The notes below the pieces were generated by a model that did no database searches, was not told the DNA's origin, and saw only the letters and a list, made by a program, of their open reading frames with translations. From positions 1 through 64,000 of the forward strand of contig NZ_JBFEFH010000024.1 of assembly GCF_040717455.1 (NCBI RefSeq): DNA of 64,000 nucleotides. The letters are read 5' to 3'. This document shows, piece by piece, positions 24,212-33,231 of this stretch. The translations under genes were made by a program, and so were the position numbers. The DNA comes from Tautonia sp040717455 (lineage in GTDB: Bacteria; Planctomycetota; Planctomycetia; Isosphaerales; Isosphaeraceae). Position 1 is the stretch's first letter. Each line of letters starts with the position of its first letter.

Positions 24212-26248
24212 TCACGACGAGCGAGCTTCGGGATTCTGGGCGGCCTGGGGGAACCAGGTCAGGTCGCGCCCGATCAGGGTGGCGATCCCCGAGCGACCGG
24301 CCGCCAAGGGCGCCCGGCCCGCGTTGGTCAAGGCGCGCCATCGGACCCGGCCGGACAGGTCGTCGCAAATCAGGTGCGGGCCCCGCCGGGCGACCCGGAG
24401 CACTTCCCCCCCGGGGCCGATCGCGAAGATCCCGGGGGCGACCGCGTCCCGGCCCTGGCCCAGCGCCCGGCCGGTCCCGTCGTAGGCGATCGCCCGCCCG
24501 TCGGGGGCCGAGACGACGATCGCGGGCCCGACCGTCTCGAGCTGCCACGACTCCCACGGCACGGGCGATTCCCAGAGCACCCATCCCCGCTCGTCGTGGC
24601 CTCGCAGGATCTGGCGATGGCGGGCCAGGCTCAGCAGGGCCAGGTCCGAGGGGGCCCCCGAGGGGGCCGGGGCCAGTCCGAGCGGCTCCTCGTAGGTCGC
24701 CTGGGGCCCCGTCACCGGGTTCCCGGCCGGGTCGAACAGGAGCAGGCGGCCGTCGTCGGTCGTCACGGCCGTCAGGCCATCCGGCCCGATCGCCAGCTCC
24801 TCGACGGCCGAGGGCAGTTCCTTGCGCCAGATCCAACGGCCCGCCGTGGTGGCCCGGCCGATCCGGTCCCGCTCCTGCACGGCGACCAAGCCGAAGTCGT
24901 CGGGGCGAATCTGCAGGTGGGTCAACTGCACCAGGTTCAGGTCTTCCAGGCGCCTGCCGGCGTTCCGGCGCGCATCGAACAGCAGGAGTTCCCGGTCGGT
25001 CGCGGCGGCGATCCAGCCCGGGGCCGTCCGCAGCAGCCGGCCGTTCCCGCCGATCGGCGGGGTCTTGCCCAGGCTCCTGCCCGCCGTCGTGAACAGCTCC
25101 AGCCGGTCGCTGCTCGTCATCAAGGCGATCCGGGGAGGGTCGTCGAGCACGGCCAGCACGGCCGTCTCGGCCCGATCCTCCGTCTCCGTGACCGTGACCG
25201 ACCAGGCCGGCGTCCGCATCGGGCTGGCCGCGGCCGGGGCCGCCCGCACGGCCGATCGTGCCGGAGCCGGGGCGGTTGCCGGGGCCGCCCGCACGGCCGA
25301 TCGGGACGCCGGGCCCTGCCCCGCCGGGCCGGCCCGGGCCGACTCGTCCAGGTCGATCCGGGAGACCTCGCCGGTCGCCTGCCCGTAGACGAGCCAGCGG
25401 CCCAGGGCGTCGATCTCGAGCGCCACGGCGGGGCGCGGCAAGGCCGTCTTCCACCGCACGTTCCCGGCCCGATTCAGGAGGAACAGCTCCCCTTCCTGGG
25501 TCGCGGCGGCCATCGTCCGGCCGATGAAGTCGGGGACGGCATTCACGGCCGTGCCGCCCAGGTGATAGGCCCCCTCGCTCCTCCCCTGGGCATCGAAGCG
25601 CTGGATGCCGTGGATGTAGCAACTGGCGATGATTGTCCCGCCGTCCCCGGTCACGGCCAGGCGGCCGACGTTCGAGAGGAGCGACTCCCTCCAGGCGACC
25701 TCGGCGAACAGCTTCCCCCGTCCGGCCGGGTGCAGGTCGATCCCGAACAGCGAGCCGTGCCCGGCCGCCCCCAGCAGCGTCGGCCGCCCGGGGACGAACA
25801 CCGCGTGGGCCAGCGGCTGCATCGTCTCGAATTCGCCGGCCTTGCGCCCGAATCGGGTGTAGAGGTGGGTCTGGTCCATCCGGGAGGAGACCGCGACGAA
25901 CCGGCCGTGCGGATCGACCGCGATCGCCAGCGGGTCGGCCACCGCCTCGCGGTCGGCGATCAGCTCCAGCTCCGGCCCGAACAGCCAGAGCCGGCGCGAC
26001 TCGCCCAGCAGGGCCACGAGCGAGCCGTCATCGCTGACCGCCCCCCCCTGGATCGGCCCCGGCGCCCGGACGGCCCAGATCCGGTCGCCGTTCAGGTCCG
26101 ACATCACCAGGCCGTCCGCCTCGTCCCAGGTGATGATCCGACCGGCCTCCCGCATCAGGCCCAGGCCCTTCAAGGGGGCGTCGGTGACGACCGTCCAGGC
26201 CAGCCTCGGTTGCAGTTGCACGCCGGTCGAAGCATCGGACACGGACAT
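24212..26248 (-). CDS. Beta-propeller (WD40/PQQ-like) protein
   Basis: The 678-residue protein has repeated short blade motifs such as GGAVSDDGSLVALLG, GRLAVTGDGGTIIASC, GRTMAAATQEGELFLLNRAG, VEELAIGPDGLTAVTT and DDGRLLLFDPAGNP, giving two propeller-like halves. Between the halves (about residues 318-350) is an Ala/Pro linker containing a near-exact duplication of RSAVRAAPA. There is no signal peptide, so it is probably a cytosolic scaffold. It has no catalytic motif. It precedes no gene in its direction for about 200 bases; upstream lies the S41 protease gene on the same strand, 62 bases away, so they may be co-transcribed. Confidence 0.75.
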   Translation of the reverse strand: MSVSDASTGVQLQPRLAWTVVTDAPLKGLGLMREAGRIITWDEADGLVMSDLNGDRIWAVRAPGPIQGGAVSDDGSLVALLGESRRLWLFGPELELIADREAVADPLAIAVDPHGRFVAVSSRMDQTHLYTRFGRKAGEFETMQPLAHAVFVPGRPTLLGAAGHGSLFGIDLHPAGRGKLFAEVAWRESLLSNVGRLAVTGDGGTIIASCYIHGIQRFDAQGRSEGAYHLGGTAVNAVPDFIGRTMAAATQEGELFLLNRAGNVRWKTALPRPAVALEIDALGRWLVYGQATGEVSRIDLDESARAGPAGQGPASRSAVRAAPATAPAPARSAVRAAPAAASPMRTPAWSVTVTETEDRAETAVLAVLDDPPRIALMTSSDRLELFTTAGRSLGKTPPIGGNGRLLRTAPGWIAAATDRELLLFDARRNAGRRLEDLNLVQLTHLQIRPDDFGLVAVQERDRIGRATTAGRWIWRKELPSAVEELAIGPDGLTAVTTDDGRLLLFDPAGNPVTGPQATYEEPLGLAPAPSGAPSDLALLSLARHRQILRGHDERGWVLWESPVPWESWQLETVGPAIVVSAPDGRAIAYDGTGRALGQGRDAVAPGIFAIGPGGEVLRVARRGPHLICDDLSGRVRWRALTNAGRAPLAAGRSGIATLIGRDLTWFPQAAQNPEARSS

Positions 26249-26310
26249 GGTCGAGCGTCCCTCCCTGAGCCGGGCCGTAAGACCCCGGACACGATCACCG
26301 TCCGATCATT

Positions 26311-28044
26311 CTAGCGGGCGTTGCCGGCCAGGTCTTCGGCCAGGACCCTGCGAATGGCAATTCGGAGCGCCGGATCACGCTCCGGATCGCCGAACGGGAT
26401 CGGCTCGATCGCCCCGGCCCCCCCGTCCGACGCCGGGCGGGCCACCGAGGCGACCTCGACGTCGGGAGACACGCCGTGCTCGCTGTACGGCCGGTCGTTC
26501 GGCGAGTAGAACTTGGCCGTCGTCAGCTTCAGCGCCGCGTCGGCCGACCGCAGGGGATAGATGCTCTGCACCGACCCCTTGCCGAAGGTCCGCTCGCCGA
26601 TGACCACCGCCCGGCGGTGCTCCTTCAATGCCCCGGCCAAAATCTCGCTCGCACTGGCGCTGTCGCCGTCGACCAGCAACGTGACCGGCATCCGCCAGGG
26701 GGTCGCCTGCGAGGCGACGTAGTCAAACGTCTGGCCCGGTGCCCTGCCCCTCGTGGCGACGATCCGGCCGCGATCGAGGAACCGATCGGCCAGCTCGACC
26801 GCCACGTTCAAGAGGCCGCCGGGGTTGCCCCGCAGGTCGAGGACCAGGTGACGCATCCCCTTCGCCTGCAGATCGGCCACGGCCCGATCCATCTCCGCCA
26901 GCGTCGTCTTCTGGAAGCTGATCAGGCGGATGAAGCCGACCCCCCCCTGGAGCAAGGCCGTCGACTCGACGCTCCAGACCTCCACCGGCCGACGGACCAG
27001 GTCGACCGCCCGAATCCGGCCGTCGCCGCCCAGCACCTCGACCTCGACCCCCGAGTTCTCGACCCCTTGCAGCAACCCCGCCGCCGAGTCGAGGCTCAGG
27101 CCGTCGAGCGGCCGGTCGTCGACCTTCACGATCTGCTCGCCCGGCCTGAGCCCGGCCTCCCAGGCCGGGCCGCCCCGGATGACGTTGACCAGCAACAGCC
27201 CCCGCTCCGAGTGCTTCAGCTCGACGCCGATCCCGACGAAGTTCCCGTCGATCTCGGCGTAGAGGTCCGACAGCTTGTCGGGGGTCAGGCAGCCCGTGTA
27301 GTCGTCGAGCGCGTCGCAGGCCCCATAGACGAATTCCAGGGCCACGGCCGCCTCGGGCAGGCCCAACGCCCGGCTGCCGAGGTCGCAGGCGGACTCGACC
27401 TGCGCCCGGGCCTCCGATCGCGATTGCACCGAGAGCTTCGCCCGCTGCGACCGATAGGCGTCCCGGAGCCACCGGACCCGCTCGGCCCGCTCCGACGCGT
27501 CGACCCGATGCGATTCCAGGAACACCGGGTCGCGCAGCGCCACTTCCAGGTTGTCGTACCCGTGCCTCAGGAGCGGGTCGAACCGGACCGGATCGACGTA
27601 CCCCGTCTCGATCCGCTCCAGCAATTCCTGGTACAGGGCCATCACGTCCGACCGGGGGAGCCGGAGCAGGACGTTCCGGAAGCTCTGGTCCTCATACCGG
27701 CGGCCGAGCCGGTAGTGGGTCTGGCAGAGCCGCAGGCGGTGCCGGAAGTCGGTCCGGCTCGGCCAGCGTTCCAGCGCCTGCTCGTAGAGCGTCATCGCGC
27801 CCGACCAGTCCCGGACGCGCTCGCGCCCCAGGGCCTGAGTCAGGGCCTCGTCGGGAGTCCCCGGCGAGGCCGAAGGCGCCGCCTCGGCCGGTGCCGTCGA
27901 TTGCCGGGCGATCGAAACCGCGGCTTCGGACGTGACCATGACCTCGGCCGGTCCCGGCGAGTCCGCGGCCATCGGGGAGGCGGGCAGGAACGCCAACGCC
28001 AGGATGAAGAGTCCCGCCAGGGGACCTCGGAGCAGGGCGAGCAT
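26311..28044 (-). CDS. S41 family carboxyl-terminal processing protease
   Basis: The 577-residue protein has an N-terminal signal peptide (LAGLFILALAFLPASPMAAD), a TPR-like helical region (about 70-130), a PDZ domain (GIGVELKHSERGLLLVNVIR, GLRPGEQIVKVDDRPL) and the S41 tail-specific protease domain. The catalytic Ser lies in GDSASASEILAGAL and the Lys in ERTFGKGSVQ, with substrate-binding LDLRGNPGG upstream. It should act in the periplasm on unfolded or tagged C-termini. The start at 28044 has GGGAGG; the open frame continues 210 bases further without a site. Same strand as the downstream beta-propeller gene. Confidence 0.9.
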   Translation of the reverse strand: MLALLRGPLAGLFILALAFLPASPMAADSPGPAEVMVTSEAAVSIARQSTAPAEAAPSASPGTPDEALTQALGRERVRDWSGAMTLYEQALERWPSRTDFRHRLRLCQTHYRLGRRYEDQSFRNVLLRLPRSDVMALYQELLERIETGYVDPVRFDPLLRHGYDNLEVALRDPVFLESHRVDASERAERVRWLRDAYRSQRAKLSVQSRSEARAQVESACDLGSRALGLPEAAVALEFVYGACDALDDYTGCLTPDKLSDLYAEIDGNFVGIGVELKHSERGLLLVNVIRGGPAWEAGLRPGEQIVKVDDRPLDGLSLDSAAGLLQGVENSGVEVEVLGGDGRIRAVDLVRRPVEVWSVESTALLQGGVGFIRLISFQKTTLAEMDRAVADLQAKGMRHLVLDLRGNPGGLLNVAVELADRFLDRGRIVATRGRAPGQTFDYVASQATPWRMPVTLLVDGDSASASEILAGALKEHRRAVVIGERTFGKGSVQSIYPLRSADAALKLTTAKFYSPNDRPYSEHGVSPDVEVASVARPASDGGAGAIEPIPFGDPERDPALRIAIRRVLAEDLAGNAR

Positions 28045-28675
28045 CGGCCACGATCCTCCCGCTTCGGGTCGGTCGCGGGGACGATCTCGGGCAGGCCCTG
28101 GCCGATGGTGTGCTCCCGCTGGTCCTGCTCGCCGTGGAGTCGTGCCGAATCGGGACGATCGGGGTCGAGGATCGCAAGCGGTGACCACAGACCGGGGGCC
28201 TTCCGTGATCCGTCCGCGCACCGATCCGTGGCTGCACGTCTTTGATGAAGTCAATCACCGAGTGGGGAAACGCTTCGCTGTTGCCATCGCAGCCCGATGC
28301 ACGCCACATGCCGAGGATGGTCAGCGACCCTCCCGGGCCAGGCGGCGATGATCGGCTCTCCGATCAGATCCGGGCGATTCCTCGTTCGCGAACGCCCGTC
28401 ACAATTCAATCTATCATACCGACCCGGCCCGGACACGGTCGATCGGCCCGCCCGGGGCCGCCCTCGATCGGCACGACCGGCACGGCCCGGACAACCGCCC
28501 TGCCCCCTTCCGGAAATCGCTGAAGTCCCGCCCCTCGCCTTGAACAATCGACCCAAAACCGGCGGGACCGGGTTGTAAAAAATCGCGTCGGTCGCCCCCG
28601 GATTCGGACGATCCAGGGCCCTTGCGGCGGTCGATTCGGGAGGGCGACGGCCCGGTTCGGGCCGGTCGAGACGGC
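28045..28675. other. Intergenic region upstream of the S41 protease gene
   Basis: These 631 bases lie between the S41 start and the sigma-factor stop, both leftward. A TATGAT-like sequence near 28413-28420 read leftward could be a -10 box, but the -35 is unclear. The remainder is GC-rich with several GGCCCGG palindromes. No gene or known RNA is seen. Confidence 0.35.
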
Positions 28676-29479
28676 TCAGGCGACCGGTTCCAGGGCGCTG
28701 AGGAACGACCGCAGCTTCTGGAAGGCCCGCGACTTCTCGTTGCTGACCGTCTTGGGGGCCACCCCCCATCGCTCGGCGATCTCGGCCGGGGTCTCCCCCT
28801 GGAGGGTCGCCCGGATCAGGTCCGCTTCCCTCGGGTTGAGGCTCCGATCGATCGCCTCTCCCAGGTCCTCGACCCAGTCCCGCTCCCGGAACGGCGCCGA
28901 GGGATCATCCGGGCTGTCGTCGAGCGACCGGAGCTTGCGCTCGCGTTGGGCCCGTTTCTTGGTCGCGTCGATGGCGCGGAAGAAGGTGGTCCCCTCGTCC
29001 CGCTCCCGGCTGAAGACCTCCCGGATCCCGAGCACCCCGACGGCGATCATCAGCTGATCGAAGCCCGGCCGGCCCAGTTGCTTCAGCAGGCTGACGTACA
29101 CCGCCTGCGTGCAGTCGTCGTGCTTCTGGGGGGGCAGCCCGGCCCGCATCCAGGTCCGGGCCAGGTAGCGGTCGAGCTGCGAGAGCCCGCCCCGGATCGC
29201 CTCGGCATCCGACCGGCCGATCGTCTCGACCGCCTCGGCCGGCGACGCCTCGAGCAGCTCCGGGGCGAAGGCCTGGTCGATCGCCGCGTCCCAGGCGTCC
29301 GAATCGACGGTCGGCTCGAACACCGGGGGCGACTCGGGCACGGCGACGGACAACGCGCCATGCTCGGCCGGGACCGCCGGGGGCGAGGCCATCAGGCCGC
29401 TCAGCAGCCGCAACGCCTCCAGCCCCTCGACCCCCGGGCGATATGACCGCCTCGCCTTCCGCTGGACCTCATCGCTCAC
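28676..29479 (-). CDS. Sigma-70 family factor with a LEPR-XLL-like N-terminus
   Basis: The 267-residue protein has sigma region 2 text (DDCTQAVYVSLLKQLG, about residues 121-136) and a clear region 4 helix-turn-helix (LNPREADLIRATLQGETPAE, then IAERWGVAPKTVSNEKSRAF, about 215-255). It therefore belongs to the ECF-like sigma factors and should direct RNA polymerase to a specific promoter set. No anti-sigma gene is adjacent. Residues 1-30 read RRSYRPGVEGLEALRLLSGL, resembling the LEPR-XLL motif of exported proteins in this genome, followed by a long Pro/Glu-rich spacer. Low-complexity extensions are unusual for sigma factors. Confidence 0.82.
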   Translation of the reverse strand: MSDEVQRKARRSYRPGVEGLEALRLLSGLMASPPAVPAEHGALSVAVPESPPVFEPTVDSDAWDAAIDQAFAPELLEASPAEAVETIGRSDAEAIRGGLSQLDRYLARTWMRAGLPPQKHDDCTQAVYVSLLKQLGRPGFDQLMIAVGVLGIREVFSRERDEGTTFFRAIDATKKRAQRERKLRSLDDSPDDPSAPFRERDWVEDLGEAIDRSLNPREADLIRATLQGETPAEIAERWGVAPKTVSNEKSRAFQKLRSFLSALEPVA

Positions 29480-30111
29480 CGTTCCCTCCCCCGTCTCGAT
29501 CCGGAGTCATCGCCGGCGGCCCCCGCCCGGCCCGCTCGCCTCCCGGCCCCCTCACCTCGCCGTCGAAGCCCGGGCGGAGTGTCCCAACCCCACCTCGACC
29601 GCTCATCCTAGCGAAACCGCGATTCTCGACGAGGCCAATTCCCCCCTCCCTCCGGAAGATCCGAATGGGGAGAATCGCATGCATGCAATCAATGCTAGCG
29701 GGGGTGGTCAATCGGGTCAAGGTTGCCGCATCTCGCCTGATGACACCCTAAGACATCGCGACGTGCCGGGGCGCGAAAATCTCGATGCATGCCCGAGAAT
29801 GCGAGGAGGCCCGAGGCGAGACGACCCCCCGATCGGGCCCGGCGACGGTGCCCGGCGACGCGAGTCGCCGCTGTCGTTGCAGGTCACGGTGTCGATCGAG
29901 GGATCCGTGGTCGGCGGCGGCGACACCCCGGCCCGACCACGATCGACGTGAGGGGCCATCCGACACAAACGAGCGGCATGGGCGGTCGTCGCGCCAGGCA
30001 CGCCGGGCGAGACGACCGAAGGCGGCCGGGGCGCCCCCGGACCGGAGTCACGGGGGGCCTCGGCCGCCGTTCAGTGCCTGGAACCGATCCTAATGGATCA
30101 ACAGGCTTCGA
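29480..30111. other. Intergenic region upstream of the sigma-like gene
   Basis: These 632 bases separate two leftward genes. A small AT-richer spot around 29671-29700 contains the palindrome GCATGCATGC (29677-29686) and could be part of the sigma-like gene's promoter. The rest (29780-30100) is GC-rich without protein-like frames. No terminator with a T tract was found for the cyclophilin gene, whose stop is at 30112. Confidence 0.35.
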
Positions 30112-32781
30112 TCAAGTCGCCTGATCGCCGCCGCCCTGCTGCCGGGCGATCCGTTCGGCCAGGCGTCGCTGGGCGGCGAGGATCGCCGGCGATTGCGCCG
30201 CGGCCTGATCGCCGCCGCCCCCGGCCGAGCCGGGCAGGTTGAACTCGGGGACGGTCACGTTCGATCGCCTCGGGTGCAGGACGATCCTGCCCTGCGACTG
30301 AGGGGCCGGCGTCGGCACCGGAACCAGGCGATCGCGGACGAACCGGAAGAACTGGCCGGTCGGCGGGATCCCCTCGTTCCTGGCGTGCTTGTCGACCTGG
30401 GGATAGAAGTTCGGGTCGCCGGCGAAGACCAGGTCGTCTCCCGGGCTCGGCAGGAACCGGACCCGCCCCATCCGGCCGATCAGGGCGTCGCGGGCCGCCC
30501 CCCCCCGCAGCGTGTTCTGGCCGAACCAGCCGTGCAATCGGGTCGGCAGGTCGCCGGCCTGGAGCCGGTTGCGTCCGCCGAGGCCGCCGTCGAGGGTCGC
30601 CAGCAGGGGAACGTCCGGGGCGATCGTGATGGTGTCGCTGGCCTTCGTGCCGTAGACGACCACCCGTTCCAGCTCGCTGACCGGAGGCCGGATCGTGTCG
30701 ATGACCCCGTTGATCGACACCGAAACCCGGCCGCCGATCACGCTGACGTCGATCGTGTTCGGATCCGGATTGACCAGCCGGCCCGGCGGCGGGGTGACGA
30801 TCAGGACGCTGCCGATCTGCCGGACCGACCCGGTCGGGGCCGCCCCGACGACCGTGAAGGTCACGGTGGCGTCGGCGCTCTCCAGGCCCGAGCCCGGCTC
30901 GCCCGTCTGCCGGACGCTGAAGCTCAGGGTGTCGGTCCCGACGAATCCGGTCGGCGGCGTGTAGATCAATGTGCCGGTCGCGGCGTCGAAGTTCGAGACC
31001 GTCCCCAGGGTTTCCGAGGTGTCGAGGATGTAGGTCAGGGTCTGGCCCGAATCCTCGGTCCCCGGATAGCCGACCAGCTGCACCGGGACCGGGTCGTTGA
31101 CCGGGACCGTCAGCAGTTGCGACTGCGCCGTCGGGGGGACGGGCTGGGCGGTGCCCCCCTGCACCACGATCGACACGTCGGCCGGCTCGCTCGTCAGGTT
31201 CGGCGTCGGGGCGCCGACGTCCCGGACCCGGAACCCGAACGAGTCGTTCCCCTGGAAGTTGGAGAAAGGCGTGTAGACGAGGGTGCCCGTCTGGGCGTTG
31301 AACTGCGAGATCAGGCCGTGCACCGGGGGCCCGGTCAGCTCGTAGGTCAGCGTCTGCTGCGATTCCGGGTTGCCCGACTGCCCGGCGAGCTGGATCGTCA
31401 CCGCCTGGTTCCGCGTCGTCTGCGCCGAGACGGGCGTGGCGGTCGGCTGGGTGTTGGTCGTCACCGTCAGCGTGATCCGCTGGGTGTCGAAATTGCTGAC
31501 GGCGTCGATCGGGATGCTGGGGCTGCCGCTGCGGTTGACCTGATCCCGGACGCCGACGATCAGGTCGATGACCCCCTCGAACCCGGCATTGGGCGTGATG
31601 GTGACCAGGCCGTTCGCATCGACGCTGGCCGCCGCATTTTGCACGGGCGTGAAGAGCTGGTAGGTCAAGGGCGCCTGCCCCTGCGTCACCGTTCCGCCCG
31701 CAACGCGATACGTCAACTCATCGCCCGGATTCGTGCTGACGGCGTTCAGCTGGAACTGGATCGGGGCGTTCGGCGCGGTGATCTGGTCGGTGACCGGCCT
31801 CAGGAACGGCCGCTCATCCTCGGTGTTGGCGACGACGCTCACCTGGAACGTCTCGGTGTCGGTCGAGCCGTCCGAGGGGGTCGACGCCGTGACCGTGATC
31901 GTCGCCGACTCGCCCGCCGCGGCCGCGCCGGTGTCGATCAGGACCGTGCCGTTCGGGTTCGACCGGCTGACGTGCGTGCCGGTGATCAGGATGGGCGAGA
32001 CGGGCGTATCGTTCGCGGTCCGAGAGACCTGCGTCATCTGTTCGAGGACGTCGGCCCCCTCGACCAGCTGGCCGAAGATCGTGTGATTGAAGTCGAGGAA
32101 CCGCGGCGAGCCGGTCGTGACGAAGAACTGCGAGTTGTTCGTGTCGTCCCCCGCGTTGGCCATCGCCAGCTGGCCCTGGCCGTTGAAGACGAGGGGGGCG
32201 CGGAACTCGTCGGCGAAGGGGAAGCCGGGCTGGTCGATTTCGCCCGTCCCGTTCCCATTGGCCGACCCGCCCTGCACGATGAACTCATTGCCGGGGAAGC
32301 CCTGGGCGACCCGGTGGAAATTCTTGCTCGGCAGGTTCGTGAAATCGGAGTTCGGGTTGGTCGTCGGCGAGGTGTAGAACCCCTGGTTCACCAGCGCCAG
32401 GATCCGACGGACGGTCACCGGGGTCAGCTCGTCGAAGAGCTGGAACGTCAAGGTCCCGGAGAAGGCCGGGTCGCCCGCCCCGCTGGAGGCGTGCGACACG
32501 TCGATCGACAGGAACGACCCGTTGACGACCGACACGCCGATGTTCGGGTTGCTCGACGAGGCCGTGAATTGCTGCGCCTCGCCGGTCCCCGCCTCCAGGG
32601 CGACCACCCGGCCCAGGTCGGCCGCGACCGCGAGGCCCGGAATCGGGTTGAGCGAGGCGACCAGCAACTGCCTCGCCTCCAGCCCTTCGAGACGAGGACG
32701 ACGGGCCCGCCGCCGGTCGGCGGCCGAGCCGCCGGACCCGAGCCATCGTCGGATTGACCCGCTACCATTGCGATCCCGCAT
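30112..32781 (-). CDS. LEPR-XLL cyclophilin with cadherin-like repeats
   Basis: The 889-residue surface protein begins with a LEPR-XLL segment (RRPRLEGLEARQLLVAS). A cyclophilin-type peptidyl-prolyl isomerase domain spans about 95-290 (GTLTFQLFDELTPVTVRRIL, FHRVAQGFPGNEFIVQGGS, GQLAMANAGDDTNNSQFFVT, FGQLVEGADVLEQM). It is followed by about four immunoglobulin-like/cadherin-like modules with recurring TGTLIYTPPTGFVGTDTLSF phrasing, and a beta-helix-like closing segment (DTITIAPDVPLLATLDGGLG). Such proteins fold or anchor other surface proteins. GGGAGGAG lies just before the start at 32781. The gene is bounded by long spacers and stands alone. Confidence 0.9.
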   Translation of the reverse strand: MRDRNGSGSIRRWLGSGGSAADRRRARRPRLEGLEARQLLVASLNPIPGLAVAADLGRVVALEAGTGEAQQFTASSSNPNIGVSVVNGSFLSIDVSHASSGAGDPAFSGTLTFQLFDELTPVTVRRILALVNQGFYTSPTTNPNSDFTNLPSKNFHRVAQGFPGNEFIVQGGSANGNGTGEIDQPGFPFADEFRAPLVFNGQGQLAMANAGDDTNNSQFFVTTGSPRFLDFNHTIFGQLVEGADVLEQMTQVSRTANDTPVSPILITGTHVSRSNPNGTVLIDTGAAAAGESATITVTASTPSDGSTDTETFQVSVVANTEDERPFLRPVTDQITAPNAPIQFQLNAVSTNPGDELTYRVAGGTVTQGQAPLTYQLFTPVQNAAASVDANGLVTITPNAGFEGVIDLIVGVRDQVNRSGSPSIPIDAVSNFDTQRITLTVTTNTQPTATPVSAQTTRNQAVTIQLAGQSGNPESQQTLTYELTGPPVHGLISQFNAQTGTLVYTPFSNFQGNDSFGFRVRDVGAPTPNLTSEPADVSIVVQGGTAQPVPPTAQSQLLTVPVNDPVPVQLVGYPGTEDSGQTLTYILDTSETLGTVSNFDAATGTLIYTPPTGFVGTDTLSFSVRQTGEPGSGLESADATVTFTVVGAAPTGSVRQIGSVLIVTPPPGRLVNPDPNTIDVSVIGGRVSVSINGVIDTIRPPVSELERVVVYGTKASDTITIAPDVPLLATLDGGLGGRNRLQAGDLPTRLHGWFGQNTLRGGAARDALIGRMGRVRFLPSPGDDLVFAGDPNFYPQVDKHARNEGIPPTGQFFRFVRDRLVPVPTPAPQSQGRIVLHPRRSNVTVPEFNLPGSAGGGGDQAAAQSPAILAAQRRLAERIARQQGGGDQAT

Positions 32782-33231
32782 CGGACTCCTCCCGACCTTT
32801 GGCCATTCCCCCCACGCGGGCAGGCCATTGGTGCCACCGCGCGATCGGATCACCCTCTCGATCGGTCGATCCGGTTGCGCGGCTTGAGCCGAAGCTGCGC
32901 AAAGTGACGGCGGCCGACCCCCGGCTCCCCCGCCGGGGGGAGCCGCCGATCCGCCGCCGTCGGTCGATCGATCGTCCGGATCGGTGGACGGAGCCTTTCT
33001 TGATGAATGTTGGAGGGGGCTCCGCCCCCCGATCTTCAGTTCTTCAATCCCTTCTTTACACGGACAGGTCTTTACACGGACAGGGAGCCTCTCCGCCCCC
33101 TAATCCTTGCATGCGAAACGACACCGCCCCGCTCCGGTCGGTTCCGGAGCGGGGCGGCGAGATCTCGATCTTCAATTCATGCCCGACCTCGGTGCGACCC
33201 GGGGCGGGCAATTCAATCACCCGGATCGGGT
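32782..33231. other. Intergenic region with tandem repeat and terminator
   Basis: These 450 bases lie upstream of the cyclophilin gene and downstream of the next leftward gene. They hold a perfect 16-bp tandem duplication (TCTTTACACGGACAGG at 33053-33068 and 33069-33084), a GGAGGGGGCTCCGCCCCCC hairpin near 33012-33030, and the terminator listed next. No gene is seen. Confidence 0.55.
33124..33157 (-). terminator. Strong hairpin after the 33.2-35 kb gene
   Basis: CCGCCCCGCTCCGG (33124-33137) and CCGGAGCGGGGCGG (33144-33157) pair over 14 bases with a six-base loop. It sits 75 bases after the stop of the leftward gene and is followed, on that strand, by GTGTCGTTTCG, a weak T-containing tail. 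Confidence 0.7.

Noticed and set aside
30193..32757. Rightward 854-residue frame antisense to the cyclophilin gene
   Set aside because: Arg/Asp/Gly-rich and without recognisable domains.
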